Positions 17,694-28,152 are shown, numbered from the stretch's first letter. The stretch: DNA of 33,971 nt from an uncultured Gammaproteobacteria bacterium (GCA_937984095.1 CALJYH010000011.1:1-33971), one strand, 5' to 3'. Notes: a model not told the origin generated them from the sequence alone. Program-made: numbers and translations.

Positions 17694-18923
17694 TTATACA
17701 CCGAGCAATAATCTAGCCGGATCTTCCAATACGTTCTTGATGGTTACCAGAAATTGAACCGCTTCCTTGCCATCGATGATGCGATGATCATAGGTAAGCG
17801 CGAGATACATCATCGGTCGCACCACGATTTCCCCATCGACCACCACGGGGCGCTGCTGGATTGAGTGCATCCCGAGAATTGCCGACTGCGGTGGATTCAA
17901 GATTGGCGTGGATAGCATCGAACCGAATATGCCGCCATTGGTGATGCTGAACGTGCCACCGGTTAATTCCTCGATGCCCAGCTTGCCATCACGCGCACGC
18001 GTTCCCATGTCCCGAATTGAACTCTCGATCTCGGCATAACTCATTTGATCGGCATCACGCAGGATTGGAACCACCAGCCCACGATCCGAGCTGACTGCGA
18101 TCCCGATATCAAAATAATCATGGTAGACAATATCGTCACCGTCGATGGAGGCGTTAACAGCGGGAAAGCGCTTTAATGCCTCGACTGCGGCACTGGTGAA
18201 AAAAGACATCATGCCAAGCTTGACACCATGCGCCTTTTCGAATGCATCCCGATACTGGGCACGCGAATCCATCATCGGCTTCAAATTCACTTCATTGAAA
18301 GTTGTCAGCAAGGCCGCGGTGTTTTGTGCTTGCTTGAGGCGTTCAGCAATCTTTGCACGCAAGCGGCTCATTGGCACCCGGCGATCGTTACGACCGGCAG
18401 ACGGAATCGCCACTGCCGGCGGTGTGACGGCAGCGGGAACATCAGCTTTGGCGACGCTTTGTTGTTGCTGCAGATATCGTTCGACGTCTGCTTTTAATAG
18501 CGCACCCTTTTTACCTGTCGCTGGAATATCTTCAGCGGACAAATTATTTTCGCTGAGCAGTTTGCGTACCGCTGGGCTCGCCCTGCTTGCGGCGGTGCTT
18601 TCCTCCGCACCGGTTACAGTATCATCCTCCGCTTCGCTTGTTTCGGCCGTTTCCTGTTGCGGTGCTGCAGTGGCCGATGCCGCAGCCTCGGTATTGATCA
18701 CTCCAAGAACATCGCCATTCTTTACCGTGGCGCCCGATTCAAATGCAATCGATTCAATCACACCGGCTTTGCTCGCAACTATCTCAAGTACCACCTTGTC
18801 GGTTTCAAGGTCAACGATATTCTCATCAACGGCGACACTGTCCCCCACCTTTTTATGCCAGTCACCCAGAGTTCCCTCGGCCACAGATTCGGGTAGTACC
18901 GGTACTTTGATTTCAACCTGCAT
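17694..18923 (-). CDS. sucB: 2-oxoglutarate dehydrogenase E2, dihydrolipoyl succinyltransferase
   Basis: The E2 core of the 2-oxoglutarate dehydrogenase complex passes succinyl groups from lipoate to CoA in the TCA cycle. At 409 aa it is of usual length. The lipoyl domain covers 1-76 with the lipoylated lysine K43 in 'ETDKVVLE'. An Ala/Glu/Thr-rich linker (77-112) follows, then the peripheral-subunit-binding domain (113-150, '[14 protein letters not shown]'), another linker, and the catalytic domain ending in '[10 protein letters not shown]' with H380 and D384. A single lipoyl domain and the succinyltransferase-like core distinguish it from pyruvate dehydrogenase E2. It begins 32 bp after sucA. 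No lpd or sucCD follows, so E3 and succinyl-CoA synthetase must lie elsewhere. Confidence 0.96.
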   Translation of the reverse strand: MQVEIKVPVLPESVAEGTLGDWHKKVGDSVAVDENIVDLETDKVVLEIVASKAGVIESIAFESGATVKNGDVLGVINTEAAASATAAPQQETAETSEAEDDTVTGAEESTAASRASPAVRKLLSENNLSAEDIPATGKKGALLKADVERYLQQQQSVAKADVPAAVTPPAVAIPSAGRNDRRVPMSRLRAKIAERLKQAQNTAALLTTFNEVNLKPMMDSRAQYRDAFEKAHGVKLGMMSFFTSAAVEALKRFPAVNASIDGDDIVYHDYFDIGIAVSSDRGLVVPILRDADQMSYAEIESSIRDMGTRARDGKLGIEELTGGTFSITNGGIFGSMLSTPILNPPQSAILGMHSIQQRPVVVDGEIVVRPMMYLALTYDHRIIDGKEAVQFLVTIKNVLEDPARLLLGV

Positions 18924-18955
18924 TGCTCGCTCCAGTCTTATTCTTTCTTGTTTCG

Positions 18956-21781
18956 TTAATCGAGTTTATCCGAGTATTCGGCTTCGAATGCATCTTTCAC
19001 CAAATGGGCTTCCTGGCTCTGGTGCAAAGCCATATAACCGACCGCGGGCGATGCAGCTGAAATACGGCCCGCGTATTGTACCTGTATTGGTGTAAAAATC
19101 TCGTTCAGTCGACTCTTGAACTCCCGGAACATCCCCTGGTTGCGAGGTTCATCCTGGCACCAGACAACATTTTCCAGTGCCGGGTAGCGCTCGTGAATGG
19201 CTTTCAGGTCCATCTTGGGAAACGGATATAACTGCTCGATCCTGGCAATCGCGGTGCTGTGATCATATTGCTGTTCGCGTGACTCGTATAGCTTGTAGTA
19301 TATCTTGCCGCTGCACAGGATCAGGCGTTTAACCTTCTTGTCATTGATTTCATCAATTTCCGGAATGACCTTCATGAATTCGCCCTCACTATAGGCGCTG
19401 AGCGGCGACACTGCCCGTTCATGACGTAACAGGCTTTTGGGACTCATGACGATGAGTGGCTTGCGGAAACCACAGACCATCTGGCTGCGCAGCAAGTGAA
19501 AGATCTGCTCCGGCAAAGTGGGTTGCACCACCCGCATATTGTGCTGCGCGCATAACTCCAGATAGCGTTCTATGCGCGCAGAGGAATGTTCCGGACCCTG
19601 GCCCTCGTATCCATGTGGCAACAGCATCACCAGGCCGTTGAGCCGACCCCACTTCATTTCACCCGAGCTGATAAACTGATCGATGACGACCTGGGCACCG
19701 TTGGCGAAGTCACCGAACTGGGCTTCCCAGATTACCAGCGAGTGCGGATCTGTCGAAGCATAGCCATATTCAAAACCCAGCACCGCCTCTTCCGATAAAA
19801 ACGAATTGATGACTTCGAAGCGTGGCTGATCTTCGGCAATATGTTTAAGCGGCTTGTAAATTTCCCCGCTATTCTGATCGTGCAGGGCTGCGTGGCGATG
19901 GAAAAAAGTGCCGCGTTCGCTATCCTGCCCCGACAGTCGCACGCGATGACCTTCATCCAGCAAGGTGGCATAGGCAAGATTCTCCGCGAAACCCCAGTCG
20001 CCGGGAATTTCACCATCGAGCATTTTCTGTCGATTCTCCATGATCTTGGCTACCCGCGGATGGAGTTTGAAGCCCTCGGGCAGGGTCAAAATGCTTTTAC
20101 CCAGCTGTTGAATCCTGTCAGCATCGACCGCGGTATTCGGGGTGTTATTGACATCGCCCTCGTTCAGGCCGGCCCAATCACGCGCTGCCGTCGGTTCGAG
20201 CCCTGAAATAACATTCAAAGCAACCGCTCCGCCCTCGTCCAGCGCACGGCGGTAGTCCGCTATCATTTGATCAACTTTCTCGCGCGTCGTGAAACCTTCA
20301 TTGATCAAACGCTCCGCGTGCAGTTCGGCCAGCCGTGGATGCTTTCGAATCGCGTCGTACATCAGTGGCTGAGTTACCGCAGGCTCATCAGCCTCGTTAT
20401 GACCGTAACGACGATAACAAACCATATCGATGACGACGTCCTTCTGGAAAGTTTCACGATACTTGACCGCGATCTCGGCGATAAATACGCAGGCTTCAGG
20501 ATCGTCACCGTTAACATGAAAAATTGGTGCCTGTACGATGCGAGCCACCTCGGTGCAGTAAAACGAGGAACGCATATCACGCGGATTACTGGTGGTGAAC
20601 CCGATCTGGTTGTTGACGATGATGTGAATCGTGCCACCGGTCTTGTAACCCCGGGTCTCACACATGTTAAAGGTCTCCATCACGACCCCTTGCCCGGCAA
20701 AGGCTGAATCGCCGTGAATCAATACCGGTAATACGTCATTGGTAGTACGGTCATCCAGACGGCGTTGACGGGCACGAACCGAACCCTCCACCACGGGGTC
20801 GACAATCTCAAGATGCGATGGATTGAATGCCAGGGCGAGGTGCATCGGTCCCGAATCGGTGTAAATGTCCGAAGAAAAACCCTGGTGGTACTTAACATCG
20901 TAGTTATAGCGTTCATCGAGTTCGATATTACCTTCGAACTCATCGAACAAATCGCTGGGCATCTTGCCAAAAATATTGGTGAGCACGTTCAGGCGCCCGC
21001 GATGGGCCATACCGATCACGACCTCGTGCGTACTGGTGACACCGGCCTGCTGCACGACCCGATCCAGAATCGGAATCAGGGATTCTCCACCCTCCAGGGA
21101 AAAGCGCTTCTGCCCGATGTAACGGGTATGCAGGTATTTTTCGAGATTCTCCGCGGCAATAATGCGGTCAAAAATCCGATTACGACGTCCTTCCCTGAAA
21201 TTTGGCTTCGCCAGTGTGGTCTCGATCTGTACCTGGATCCAGCGCTTTTGTGCGCGGTCCTCGATATGCATGTACTCCAGACCGATTGTTCCGCAATAGA
21301 TACTTTCCAGACGGTCGATAATCTGACGCAGCGGTGCATCCTCGATTCCGAATAAAGAGCCGGAACTAAAAACCGTGTCGAGGTCTGCCTCGGATAAATT
21401 GTTGCCCTCAAGCGTCATATCCTTGATTTCAGGGATCTTGGCGAGCCCCAACGGATCCAGGCGCGCTTTCTGATGCCCCTTGACGCGGTAAACGTTGATT
21501 AACTGGAACACCCTGAGCTGCCTGTCATCGTGTTCATGCAACTCGGTTGTGCTAATGCCATTGCCAAGCCGTTTGTTGAGTACCGCAGATCTCATTTGCG
21601 CCTGGATTTCGAAATGATCCTGGTCGGCGGTTAACTCTCCGTTTTTCAATTCTGAAAACCAGTCGCGCCAGTTTTCGTCGACAGCATTTTCGTCTTTCAG
21701 GTACCTCGAGTAGAGTTCCTCGATGAATGCAGCGTTAATCCCGTGCAGATAACTCTGTTGCTGCATTTTTTTCATGCTCAT
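18956..21781 (-). CDS. sucA: 2-oxoglutarate dehydrogenase E1 component
   Basis: The thiamine-diphosphate-dependent E1 decarboxylates 2-oxoglutarate and reductively succinylates the lipoyl arm of SucB. It is 941 aa (E. coli 933). The N-terminal segment '[15 protein letters not shown]' is typical for E2/E3 binding in this family. H260 in '[10 protein letters not shown]' and the TPP/Mg motif 'GDSAFAGQG' (357-365) through 'NNQIGFTT' (390-397) are intact, as is the C-terminal transketolase-like pyrimidine domain with '[19 protein letters not shown]'. The start is the ATG at 21781; a second in-frame ATG two codons later is possible. It is divergent from ettA. The sdh genes usually found upstream are absent. 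Confidence 0.97.
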   Translation of the reverse strand: MSMKKMQQQSYLHGINAAFIEELYSRYLKDENAVDENWRDWFSELKNGELTADQDHFEIQAQMRSAVLNKRLGNGISTTELHEHDDRQLRVFQLINVYRVKGHQKARLDPLGLAKIPEIKDMTLEGNNLSEADLDTVFSSGSLFGIEDAPLRQIIDRLESIYCGTIGLEYMHIEDRAQKRWIQVQIETTLAKPNFREGRRNRIFDRIIAAENLEKYLHTRYIGQKRFSLEGGESLIPILDRVVQQAGVTSTHEVVIGMAHRGRLNVLTNIFGKMPSDLFDEFEGNIELDERYNYDVKYHQGFSSDIYTDSGPMHLALAFNPSHLEIVDPVVEGSVRARQRRLDDRTTNDVLPVLIHGDSAFAGQGVVMETFNMCETRGYKTGGTIHIIVNNQIGFTTSNPRDMRSSFYCTEVARIVQAPIFHVNGDDPEACVFIAEIAVKYRETFQKDVVIDMVCYRRYGHNEADEPAVTQPLMYDAIRKHPRLAELHAERLINEGFTTREKVDQMIADYRRALDEGGAVALNVISGLEPTAARDWAGLNEGDVNNTPNTAVDADRIQQLGKSILTLPEGFKLHPRVAKIMENRQKMLDGEIPGDWGFAENLAYATLLDEGHRVRLSGQDSERGTFFHRHAALHDQNSGEIYKPLKHIAEDQPRFEVINSFLSEEAVLGFEYGYASTDPHSLVIWEAQFGDFANGAQVVIDQFISSGEMKWGRLNGLVMLLPHGYEGQGPEHSSARIERYLELCAQHNMRVVQPTLPEQIFHLLRSQMVCGFRKPLIVMSPKSLLRHERAVSPLSAYSEGEFMKVIPEIDEINDKKVKRLILCSGKIYYKLYESREQQYDHSTAIARIEQLYPFPKMDLKAIHERYPALENVVWCQDEPRNQGMFREFKSRLNEIFTPIQVQYAGRISAASPAVGYMALHQSQEAHLVKDAFEAEYSDKLD

Positions 21782-21875
21782 GGCGGCTTACCTTTGGGCT
21801 GATTCGTCGGTCAGTGAAGCGGGTTTCATGGTCTACATAATAACTTAAGTCGGGGCATTAATAAGCTAAATATTC

Positions 21876-21892
21876 CGCATCGTTACGATGCG
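21876..21892. other. Short hairpin in the sucA-ettA divergent intergenic region
   Basis: CGCATCG-TTA-CGATGCG is a perfect 7-bp stem in the 227-bp gap between the divergent sucA and ettA genes. Without a T-run in either direction it is not a terminator, and its position suits an operator or a 5' leader structure. A -10-like TAGAAT lies at about 21975 upstream of ettA, with no convincing -35. Nothing else is recognised in the gap. Confidence 0.3.
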
Positions 21893-22008
21893 AAGAAACA
21901 GACAATTTGTCAATATCATTAGATGCACCACTGCAATATGCCAATCAAGGTGTTTTTAATTTTGTAAGCGCTGTTAGAATACGCGAATTCTCAACCTGGG
22001 TTAGCCGC

Positions 22009-23682
22009 ATGGCGCAATACATATATACCATGAGCGGAGTAGGCAAAGTAGTGCCTCCGCAAAACGAAATCCTGAAAAACATTTCGCTCAATTTTTTCCC
22101 GGGCGCCAAGATTGGAGTACTGGGTTATAACGGCGCGGGCAAATCAACACTGCTGCGCATCATGGCCGGTGTCGATACCGAGTATAGTGGGGAAGCACGA
22201 CCACAAACCGGAATCAAGATCGGTTACCTGCCGCAGGAACCTGAACTGGATAACGATCTGGATGTGCGCGGCAACGTTGAACTGGGCGTAGCAGAGACCA
22301 AAACGCTGCTCGACCAGTTCAACGAAGTCAACATGAAATTTGCCGAACCCATGTCCGATGATGAAATGAATGATCTGCTGGCGCGGCAAGCCGAATTGCA
22401 GGAAAAAATTGAAGCTGCGGGTGCCTGGGACCTCGACCGCAAGCTGGATGTTGCCGCTGATGCGCTGCGCCTGCCTCCCTGGGATGCGGCGGTAGAACAC
22501 TTGTCTGGCGGCGAAAAGCGGCGTGTAGCGCTTTGCCGTTTGTTACTGTCGAATCCTGACATGCTGATCTTGGATGAACCCACCAACCACCTGGACGCCG
22601 AGTCGGTGGCCTGGCTCGAACGTTTCCTCAAGGACTTCCCCGGAACCGTGGTCGCGGTGACCCACGATCGCTACTTTCTCGATAATGTTGCCGGCTGGAT
22701 TCTCGAACTCGATCGCGGGCACGGGATTCCCTGGGAAGGAAACTATTCTTCCTGGCTCGAACAAAAGCAGAAGCGACTGGAGCACGAAGAACGCTCCGAG
22801 AAGGCCCGCATGAAATCGATGCAGGCCGAACTCGAGTGGGTACATGCGAATCCGAAGGGTCGCCAGTCAAAAAGCAAGGCCCGCCTGAAACGCTTCGAAG
22901 AGTTGTCTTCGCAGGAATACCAGAAGCGTTCTGAAACACGGGAGCTCTATATTCCCCCTGGACCACGACTCGGTGACATCGTGGTCGAAATCGATGGCGG
23001 CAAGAAATCTTATGGCGACAAGCTGTTGTACCAGGACCTGGAATTCAAACTACCTCGCGGTGGTATCGTCGGCATCATTGGCCCCAATGGTGCCGGTAAA
23101 ACCACGCTGTTTCGCATCATCGTGGGTCAGGACAAGCTCGATGAAGGGAGCATCAAAATCGGTGATACGGTAAAAATTGCTTATGTCGATCAATCTCGAG
23201 ATGATCTCGATGGCAGCAAGACGGTCTGGCAAGAACTGTCTGACGGGCTCGATAATATCGTGGTTGGCAGCTACGAAGTTCCCTCACGTGCCTACGTCTC
23301 GCGCTTCAACTTTCGCGGTGCCGCACAGCAGAAATTTGTCAAGGATCTCTCCGGGGGCGAACGCAATCGTTTGCACCTGGCCAAGTTGCTAAAAAGCGGT
23401 GGTAACCTGCTGTTGCTGGACGAACCAACCAACGACCTCGATGTCGAGACCTTGCGTGCACTTGAAGAAGCAATTCTGGATTTTCCAGGTAGCGTGGTCG
23501 TGATTTCTCACGATCGCTGGTTTCTTGATCGAATCGCAACCCACATTATTGCGTTTGAAGGTAATAGCGAAGTCTATACTTACGAGGGAAACTATACCGA
23601 GTATGAATCCCATCGCAAGCAACGCCTGGGCCAGGATGCCGATCAACCGCACCGGATCAAATACAAAAAACTTGATGCCTGA
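22009..23682 (+). CDS. ettA: Energy-dependent translational throttle protein EttA (ABC-F ATPase)
   Basis: EttA binds the ribosomal E site and gates entry into elongation according to the ADP/ATP ratio. The track start (21907) adds 34 unsupported residues; the ATG at 22009 begins '[17 protein letters not shown]', nearly the E. coli N-terminus, and gives 557 aa (E. coli 555). Two ABC cassettes are present: Walker A 'GYNGAGKST' (39-47) with signature 'LSGGEKRR' (about 165), and 'GPNGAGKTT' (about 357) with 'LSGGERNR' (about 446). Both have the catalytic 'LDEPTN' and the switch 'THDR'/'SHDRWF'. The linker with '[18 protein letters not shown]' is the P-site tRNA interaction motif. There are no membrane domains. 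Its stop overlaps the start of the DUF815 gene. Confidence 0.97.
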   Translation: MAQYIYTMSGVGKVVPPQNEILKNISLNFFPGAKIGVLGYNGAGKSTLLRIMAGVDTEYSGEARPQTGIKIGYLPQEPELDNDLDVRGNVELGVAETKTLLDQFNEVNMKFAEPMSDDEMNDLLARQAELQEKIEAAGAWDLDRKLDVAADALRLPPWDAAVEHLSGGEKRRVALCRLLLSNPDMLILDEPTNHLDAESVAWLERFLKDFPGTVVAVTHDRYFLDNVAGWILELDRGHGIPWEGNYSSWLEQKQKRLEHEERSEKARMKSMQAELEWVHANPKGRQSKSKARLKRFEELSSQEYQKRSETRELYIPPGPRLGDIVVEIDGGKKSYGDKLLYQDLEFKLPRGGIVGIIGPNGAGKTTLFRIIVGQDKLDEGSIKIGDTVKIAYVDQSRDDLDGSKTVWQELSDGLDNIVVGSYEVPSRAYVSRFNFRGAAQQKFVKDLSGGERNRLHLAKLLKSGGNLLLLDEPTNDLDVETLRALEEAILDFPGSVVVISHDRWFLDRIATHIIAFEGNSEVYTYEGNYTEYESHRKQRLGQDADQPHRIKYKKLDA

Positions 23683-24521
23683 TGACTGATATCGACAAAC
23701 TTTTCAAACGCCTCGGTGGTCTGCTCGACCGGGTTGAGAAAATAGTTCCCGGTCCAAGCGAAATCAGGACCGAGCCGGGTTATTGTGCCTATCGCTGGTC
23801 AGCCGGTGGTCTGGATGGAATTTCGCAGTTCGATCAGGTCGATAAGACCGAGCTCTTGCATCTTGAACGCCAGCAAAACCTGCTGTTTCGCAACACGACC
23901 CTGTTCCTGGACGATAAGATTGCTAACAATGCCTTGTTATGGGGTGCGCGTGGCACCGGCAAGTCGTCCCTGATCAAGGCACAATTATCTGAATTTCAGG
24001 AGCGTGGATTATGCATCGTAGAAATCCCGAAATCAGCGACGAGCGAGCTTTTCGACGTAATCCGTCACCTCGCTAGTGATGGACGCAAGTTCATCGTCTA
24101 CCTTGACGATCTGTCATTTGAAGCCAATGACGATTCCTACAAGGCGCTCAAGGCCTGCCTCGAGGGCTCGCTGCAACCGCAGCCCGCCAATGTCATCATT
24201 TACGCCACCTCGAATCGACGCCACCTGATGCCTGAATCGATGCAGGATAATCTCGACAGCACCATGGTCGATGGCCAATTACACCCGAGCGACAGCATCG
24301 AGGAAAAAATCTCCTTGTCAGACCGTTTCGGGCTATGGCTTTCGTTCCATCCTTTCACCCAGGATCAATACCTGGCAGTAGTCGAGCAAACCCTGAAGGC
24401 CAGGACTTTGAAGATGAATGATGACGCGCGTATTGAAGCGCTGCGATTTGCAACCCAACGCGGTTCACGCAGCGGCCGCATCGCGGTGCAGTTCGTCGCC
24501 TACTGGGAAAGCATCAAGTAG
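23682..24521 (+). CDS. DUF815 family AAA+ ATPase
   Basis: A 279-aa P-loop ATPase. The AAA+ core has Walker A 'GARGTGKS' (88-95), Walker B 'KFIVYLDDLSF' (about 137-146) and sensor-1-like 'IYATSNRRHLMPE'. An N-terminal segment 'YRWSAGGLDGISQFDQVD' and the C-terminal 'RSGRIAVQFVAYW' fit the DUF815 pattern. The partner and the job are not established; the fold suggests a remodelling or loading ATPase. Its ATG shares one base with the ettA stop (TGATG), so translation is probably coupled to ettA. No other gene follows on this strand, so the transcript probably ends before 24581. Confidence 0.85.
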   Translation: MTDIDKLFKRLGGLLDRVEKIVPGPSEIRTEPGYCAYRWSAGGLDGISQFDQVDKTELLHLERQQNLLFRNTTLFLDDKIANNALLWGARGTGKSSLIKAQLSEFQERGLCIVEIPKSATSELFDVIRHLASDGRKFIVYLDDLSFEANDDSYKALKACLEGSLQPQPANVIIYATSNRRHLMPESMQDNLDSTMVDGQLHPSDSIEEKISLSDRFGLWLSFHPFTQDQYLAVVEQTLKARTLKMNDDARIEALRFATQRGSRSGRIAVQFVAYWESIK

Positions 24522-24580
24522 GTAGCCCCACTTTCGCGGCGGTCCGACGTATCGGGATAACGGAACTATTCAGAACGCTG

Positions 24581-26056
24581 TTAACGCATGGTGAACGGAT
24601 TTGCCATCGGCTCACTGGAGATATTAATCCAGACTGTCTTGGTACGCGTGTAATCATAAATCGTGTCGATCCCGCTTTCCCGGCCGGGGCCGCTGTTTTT
24701 GAATCCGCCAAACGGGGCAATCGGTGAAATCACGCGGTAAGTGTTAACCCAGACGATTCCCGAATGAATTGCATCGGATACGCGTAACGCGCGCGCGACA
24801 TTGGAAGTGAAGACACCCGAGCCAAGACCAAAATCGGAGTTGTTAGCCATTTCGACAGCCTCTTCCTCGGTATCGAAACTGAGTGCCGATAGAATGGGTC
24901 CGAACATTTCTTCGCGCACCGTGCGAATATCCTGATTCGGGCAATCAAGTATGGTGGGACTATAGTACCAACCGGTATCGAATCCTTCGGGCTGCTTACC
25001 GCCCAGTAACAGGTTTGCCCCTTCCTTGACCGCATCGTCGACTGACTCAGTGATATGGTCGAGTTGTTCCCGGGTGCACAGAGGTCCGACCTGGGTATCT
25101 TCGGCGAGCGGGTCACCAATGCAAATCTGGCTTGCGCGCTCGACCAGTTTTTCAAGCACCTGCTGGCGAATGCCAGACTGAATAAACACCCTCGAACCAG
25201 CAACACAACTCTGTCCGGTGGCACCGAAGTTGCCGGCGATTATGCCGTTAACGGCGCCTTCGATGTCGGCATCATCAAAAACCAGAATCGGGGACTTGCC
25301 ACCCAGTTCGAGCGATACCACGGCAAAGTTTTCAGCCGTATTGCGCACTATATGACGCGCAGTTTCAGGACCCCCGGTAAACGCAACCCGGGCAACATCC
25401 GGATGGCTGGTCAGCATACGTCCACAGGGCTCGCCGTAACCGGTAATGACGTTAACCACCCCTGGAGGAAATCCTGCCTCTTCTACGATCCTGGCAAACT
25501 CGAACATCGGTGCAGGAGCCATCTCGGACGCTTTTAACACCACCGTATTACCCGCGGCCAGTGCCGGCCCCAGTTTGGTCGCGGTTAGAAACATTTGCGC
25601 ATTCCACGGCACTACGGCAGCAACTACTCCGATCGGAACGCGCTTGGTGTAGACATGCATATTGGGTTTGTCGATCGGCAGGGTTGCACCCTGAATCTTA
25701 TCAGCGAGGCCTGCGAAGTAGTAATAGTAATCGGCAACATAACCGGTCTGGGCGCGAGTTTCCTTGGCCAGCTTACCGCTATCGATAGTTTCGATCTCAC
25801 CCAGCATCTGCGAATTTTCGGCTATCAAGTCACCGAGACGATGCAGCAATTTTCCGCGCTGGGTCGCATTCATCTCTGCCCAGGGGCCCGTATCCAATGC
25901 GCGCCTCGCGGCGGCAACGGCCCGATTTACTTCGGCTTCACCGGCGATGGCGGCAGTCGCCCATACCTCGCCCGTGGCTGGATTTATTGAATCGAGTTGT
26001 CCTCCGTCAGAGCCATCACACCATTCACCATCGATGTACATTTGATAATGTTTCAT
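24581..26056 (-). CDS. NAD(P)-dependent aldehyde dehydrogenase
   Basis: A 491-aa member of the classical ALDH superfamily, oxidising an aldehyde to its acid. Oxyanion N152 ('PWNAQMF'), cofactor lysine K175 ('LKASE'), general base E250 ('LELGGKSP') and nucleophile C284 ('GQSCVAGSR') are all present. The C-terminal 'FGGFKNSGPGRESG' and 'YTRTKTVWIN' place it near the betaine-aldehyde, gamma-aminobutyraldehyde and aromatic-aldehyde enzymes, but substrate cannot be read. Glu in the 'VVLKASE' segment slightly favours NAD+. It stands alone, and no gene in the window makes an obvious aldehyde substrate. The polyamine link to the decarboxylase 21 kb away is only a possibility. Confidence 0.93.
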   Translation of the reverse strand: MKHYQMYIDGEWCDGSDGGQLDSINPATGEVWATAAIAGEAEVNRAVAAARRALDTGPWAEMNATQRGKLLHRLGDLIAENSQMLGEIETIDSGKLAKETRAQTGYVADYYYYFAGLADKIQGATLPIDKPNMHVYTKRVPIGVVAAVVPWNAQMFLTATKLGPALAAGNTVVLKASEMAPAPMFEFARIVEEAGFPPGVVNVITGYGEPCGRMLTSHPDVARVAFTGGPETARHIVRNTAENFAVVSLELGGKSPILVFDDADIEGAVNGIIAGNFGATGQSCVAGSRVFIQSGIRQQVLEKLVERASQICIGDPLAEDTQVGPLCTREQLDHITESVDDAVKEGANLLLGGKQPEGFDTGWYYSPTILDCPNQDIRTVREEMFGPILSALSFDTEEEAVEMANNSDFGLGSGVFTSNVARALRVSDAIHSGIVWVNTYRVISPIAPFGGFKNSGPGRESGIDTIYDYTRTKTVWINISSEPMANPFTMR

Positions 26057-26171
26057 AGTTATATTCCCAGTATGTGACTGGCGCCAAGACTAGCGTTAAA
26101 TTCCGGCAGATAAAAGCGAAATTCGGTAACAAGCGCTATTATGCGCATAATCAATCGCGACCCGCACTGAC

Positions 26172-26882
26172 ATGAACGAAAATTCCTCACCAAACAAATC
26201 CAATCCGGCTGCAGAAGCCGCCATGGCGCGTCATCTCGAAGCCATTCGGCGGGTCACGGTAGACCATGAATATGCTTACGATAGCGAAGGCCTGATAACC
26301 AACAAACTTAAGTTCATGGCCAGTAATTGCAGCATGGTCCTGGACATAGGCCAGTCAACCCGCGAAAACGTCAAACTGTTCGAGCAGCGCAAGATAGAAA
26401 GCATGGACATTAATCTCGAGGAGCCAGCAGCAGATATTATCGATGACATCTGCGCCCCAAGCAGACTGCAATACGAGCGTTATGACGGCATTGTTTGTCT
26501 TTCCGTGCTGGAGCACGTCTATGACCCGTTCACAGCAACTCGAGAGATTTTTCGTTTGCTGCAACCCGGTGGCTATTTATTTCTGCACCTACCTTTCCTG
26601 TTTCGCTACCATGCTCCCCAGGACCTCAGCTTTACCGATTGTTACCGATTTAGCCGGGATGGCATAGCCTGGCTGCTGCGTGATTTTTCAGAAGTTACCC
26701 TGTATTCGATACGCGGCCCCTATTCGTCTATTTTCAACCTGCATCGGAGTTGGAAGAAAGGCGTCGAAAAACACCTCGGAATGGCGCCTGCTCGCTGGTT
26801 AGATCGAGTCGGAATGAGATTTTTCGGCCGCCCAACCAGCGAACTGCAGGTCTCTGGTTACTATGCCTGGGCCAAAAAATAA
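26172..26882 (+). CDS. Class I SAM-dependent methyltransferase
   Basis: A 236-aa soluble protein of the Methyltransf_11 type. Motif I is degenerate ('MVLDIGQST' near 56 in place of VLDxGxGxG). The acidic residue after strand 2 ('SMDINLE'), motif IV 'YDGIVCLSVLEHVYDP' and post-IV 'RLLQPGGYLFLHLPF' are clear, so SAM binding is likely. Many methyltransferases with this 'LEHVxDP...LxPGGxLxLxxPF' pattern sit in glycan or quinone pathways. The C-terminal third (after 150) is probably the acceptor domain. It precedes the signalling genes and the glycosyltransferases on the same strand, separated from the next gene by 143 bp, so a shared role in glycan modification is only suggested. Confidence 0.82.
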   Translation: MNENSSPNKSNPAAEAAMARHLEAIRRVTVDHEYAYDSEGLITNKLKFMASNCSMVLDIGQSTRENVKLFEQRKIESMDINLEEPAADIIDDICAPSRLQYERYDGIVCLSVLEHVYDPFTATREIFRLLQPGGYLFLHLPFLFRYHAPQDLSFTDCYRFSRDGIAWLLRDFSEVTLYSIRGPYSSIFNLHRSWKKGVEKHLGMAPARWLDRVGMRFFGRPTSELQVSGYYAWAKK

Positions 26883-27025
26883 CAGTTTTTTGTTGGAAAA
26901 TGCCGATTGACGCGCAAATGAGAAGGCCTAAACGTTACCGAAGCGCTTGAAATGTAAGCAATCACGTGCCAGTCTTTAGTCATTGACTCAAAAAAAACGC
27001 GTTTTTAGCGTTTGGAGCACGTAGC

Positions 27026-27493
27026 TTGGATCTCGCTGAAGAAACCGATTTACTCCGAAAAATCCCGATGTTTGCCAAGATGGAAACCTCTAAGCTAAAG
27101 CTATTGGCTTTCGCTAGCGAGATCGTGTCTTTCGAGACCGGCGATACCGTTTTCCGTAGCGGTGAAAGCGCAGATTATGCCTACGTTATTATGAGTGGCT
27201 CGGTCGATATTGTTACCGAAACCGATTCCGGACCGGTGCTCGTCGCCACGCTGTCACAAAATCAGCTTATCGGTGAGCTGGGATTGCTTAATAATGCGCC
27301 CAGAAACGCAACTCTCATCGCCAAGGATAGCCTCAAGGCAATGAAGATTACCGGCGATATGTTTTTCCGAATACTCAGGGAAAATTCAGAGGTCGCACTC
27401 GATGTAATCCGGATGTTAAGCGACAAGCTATCCACGACCCACGCACGGCTCGAGGCCTTACAAAAGCAGGTGAATAAACAGGGCGAGTCTTAA
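27026..27493 (+). CDS. Stand-alone cyclic-nucleotide-binding domain protein
   Basis: A 155-aa protein that is almost entirely one CNB (CRP/PKA-R) beta-roll, with no HTH, kinase or channel domain. 'FETGDTVFRSGESADYAYVIMSGSVDI' (36-62) forms the early strands. The phosphate-binding cassette 'IGELGLLNNAPRNATLIA' (82-99) keeps the conserved Glu (E84) and Arg (R93) that hold the ribose and cyclic phosphate, so nucleotide binding is expected; cAMP or cGMP cannot be decided. The C-terminal helix is a probable coiled coil (125-152). The start is a TTG with GGAG (27014-27017) upstream. Its stop overlaps the HD gene by 1 bp (TAATG). A binder without an output domain must act by protein contact. Confidence 0.88.
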   Translation: MDLAEETDLLRKIPMFAKMETSKLKLLAFASEIVSFETGDTVFRSGESADYAYVIMSGSVDIVTETDSGPVLVATLSQNQLIGELGLLNNAPRNATLIAKDSLKAMKITGDMFFRILRENSEVALDVIRMLSDKLSTTHARLEALQKQVNKQGES

Positions 27494-28152
27494 TGCCGTC
27501 ACCCGCAGCAGACAGTATCGTCGGTCTTGACCGCTTTCGGGACCTGTGGCGTCGCTGCTTAATCGACGATGAAAAGGATGAAAGCGCCTCTATTCACCAG
27601 CGATTGGTAAGCTCCTACTGCGAACCGCAACGCCACTATCATACACTGGCCCATATCGAGCATTGTCTTGGCATGTTCGATCAGTGTAAATCTCTCGTCG
27701 GCAACCCCGATGCTCTAGAACTCGCGGTCTGGTTTCACGATGTTATATTTGAACCTGGCAGGCACGATAACGAAGCCCTCAGCAAAGAACTCTACCTCTA
27801 TCTTTCCATAAGGGTACATGCACCAGAATTGAGAGAGTTAGTGGGTCGATTGATAATGGCCACCCTGCACGACGGCAGTTCGCTCGAAGACGACGATGCG
27901 CGCTACATGGTCGATATCGATTTATCAAGTTTTGGCCTGTCCTGGGATGAGTTTTTACAGGATAGCAACAACTTGCGACTGGAGAATCCACAGCTCAGCG
28001 ATGCCGAGTACTATTTTAACCAGGGAAACTTTCAGAATCATCTCCTGGGCAGGGAACGCTTTTATCTTTCTGATTTTTTTAGCCAGCGCTACGAATCACG
28101 GGCACGAGACAACCTGGCCCGTTATTTTGAACGCGTGCGCCAGTCATCCTGA
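27493..28152 (+). CDS. HD-domain metal-dependent phosphohydrolase (COG4339-like)
   Basis: A 219-aa soluble protein. The HD signature reads 'HYHTLAHIEHCL' (48-59, H54), 'WFHDVIFEPG' (80-89, H82-D83), 'ATLHDG' (H126) and 'MVDIDLSSFG' (D141), the pattern of the COG4339 'predicted metal-dependent HD superfamily phosphohydrolase' group. The substrate is not known for the group. HD enzymes include nucleotidases, (p)ppGpp hydrolases and cyclic-nucleotide phosphodiesterases, so its coupling to a CNB gene and proximity to a cyclase invite, but do not prove, a phosphodiesterase role. The ATG shares its A with the CNB stop. Its TGA abuts that of the convergent cyclase gene with no spacer. Confidence 0.82.
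   Translation: MPSPAADSIVGLDRFRDLWRRCLIDDEKDESASIHQRLVSSYCEPQRHYHTLAHIEHCLGMFDQCKSLVGNPDALELAVWFHDVIFEPGRHDNEALSKELYLYLSIRVHAPELRELVGRLIMATLHDGSSLEDDDARYMVDIDLSSFGLSWDEFLQDSNNLRLENPQLSDAEYYFNQGNFQNHLLGRERFYLSDFFSQRYESRARDNLARYFERVRQSS

Noticed and set aside
17673-17700. AAACCC...GGGTTT inverted repeat between DUF1631 and sucB as a bidirectional terminator
   Set aside because: A 6-bp stem with a 14-nt loop and no T-tract on either strand is too weak to call.
18145-19095. 316-aa plus-strand ORF across sucB and the sucA end
   Set aside because: Low-complexity Ser/Ala/Thr translation antisense to sucB; shadow of biased codon use.
26953-26966. TGTAA-N4-TCACG resembling a CRP site upstream of the CNB gene
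   Set aside because: CRP sites have 6 bp between the half sites; spacing here is 4 and both half sites are imperfect.
26983-27011. TTGACT and TAGCGT at 17-bp spacing upstream of the CNB gene, overlapping the palindrome AAAAACGCGTTTTT (26993-27006)
   Set aside because: A start site about 7 bp after the -10 would leave the GGAG ribosome-binding site outside the transcript. The -10 match is poor, so I do not call a promoter. The palindrome may be an operator or chance.
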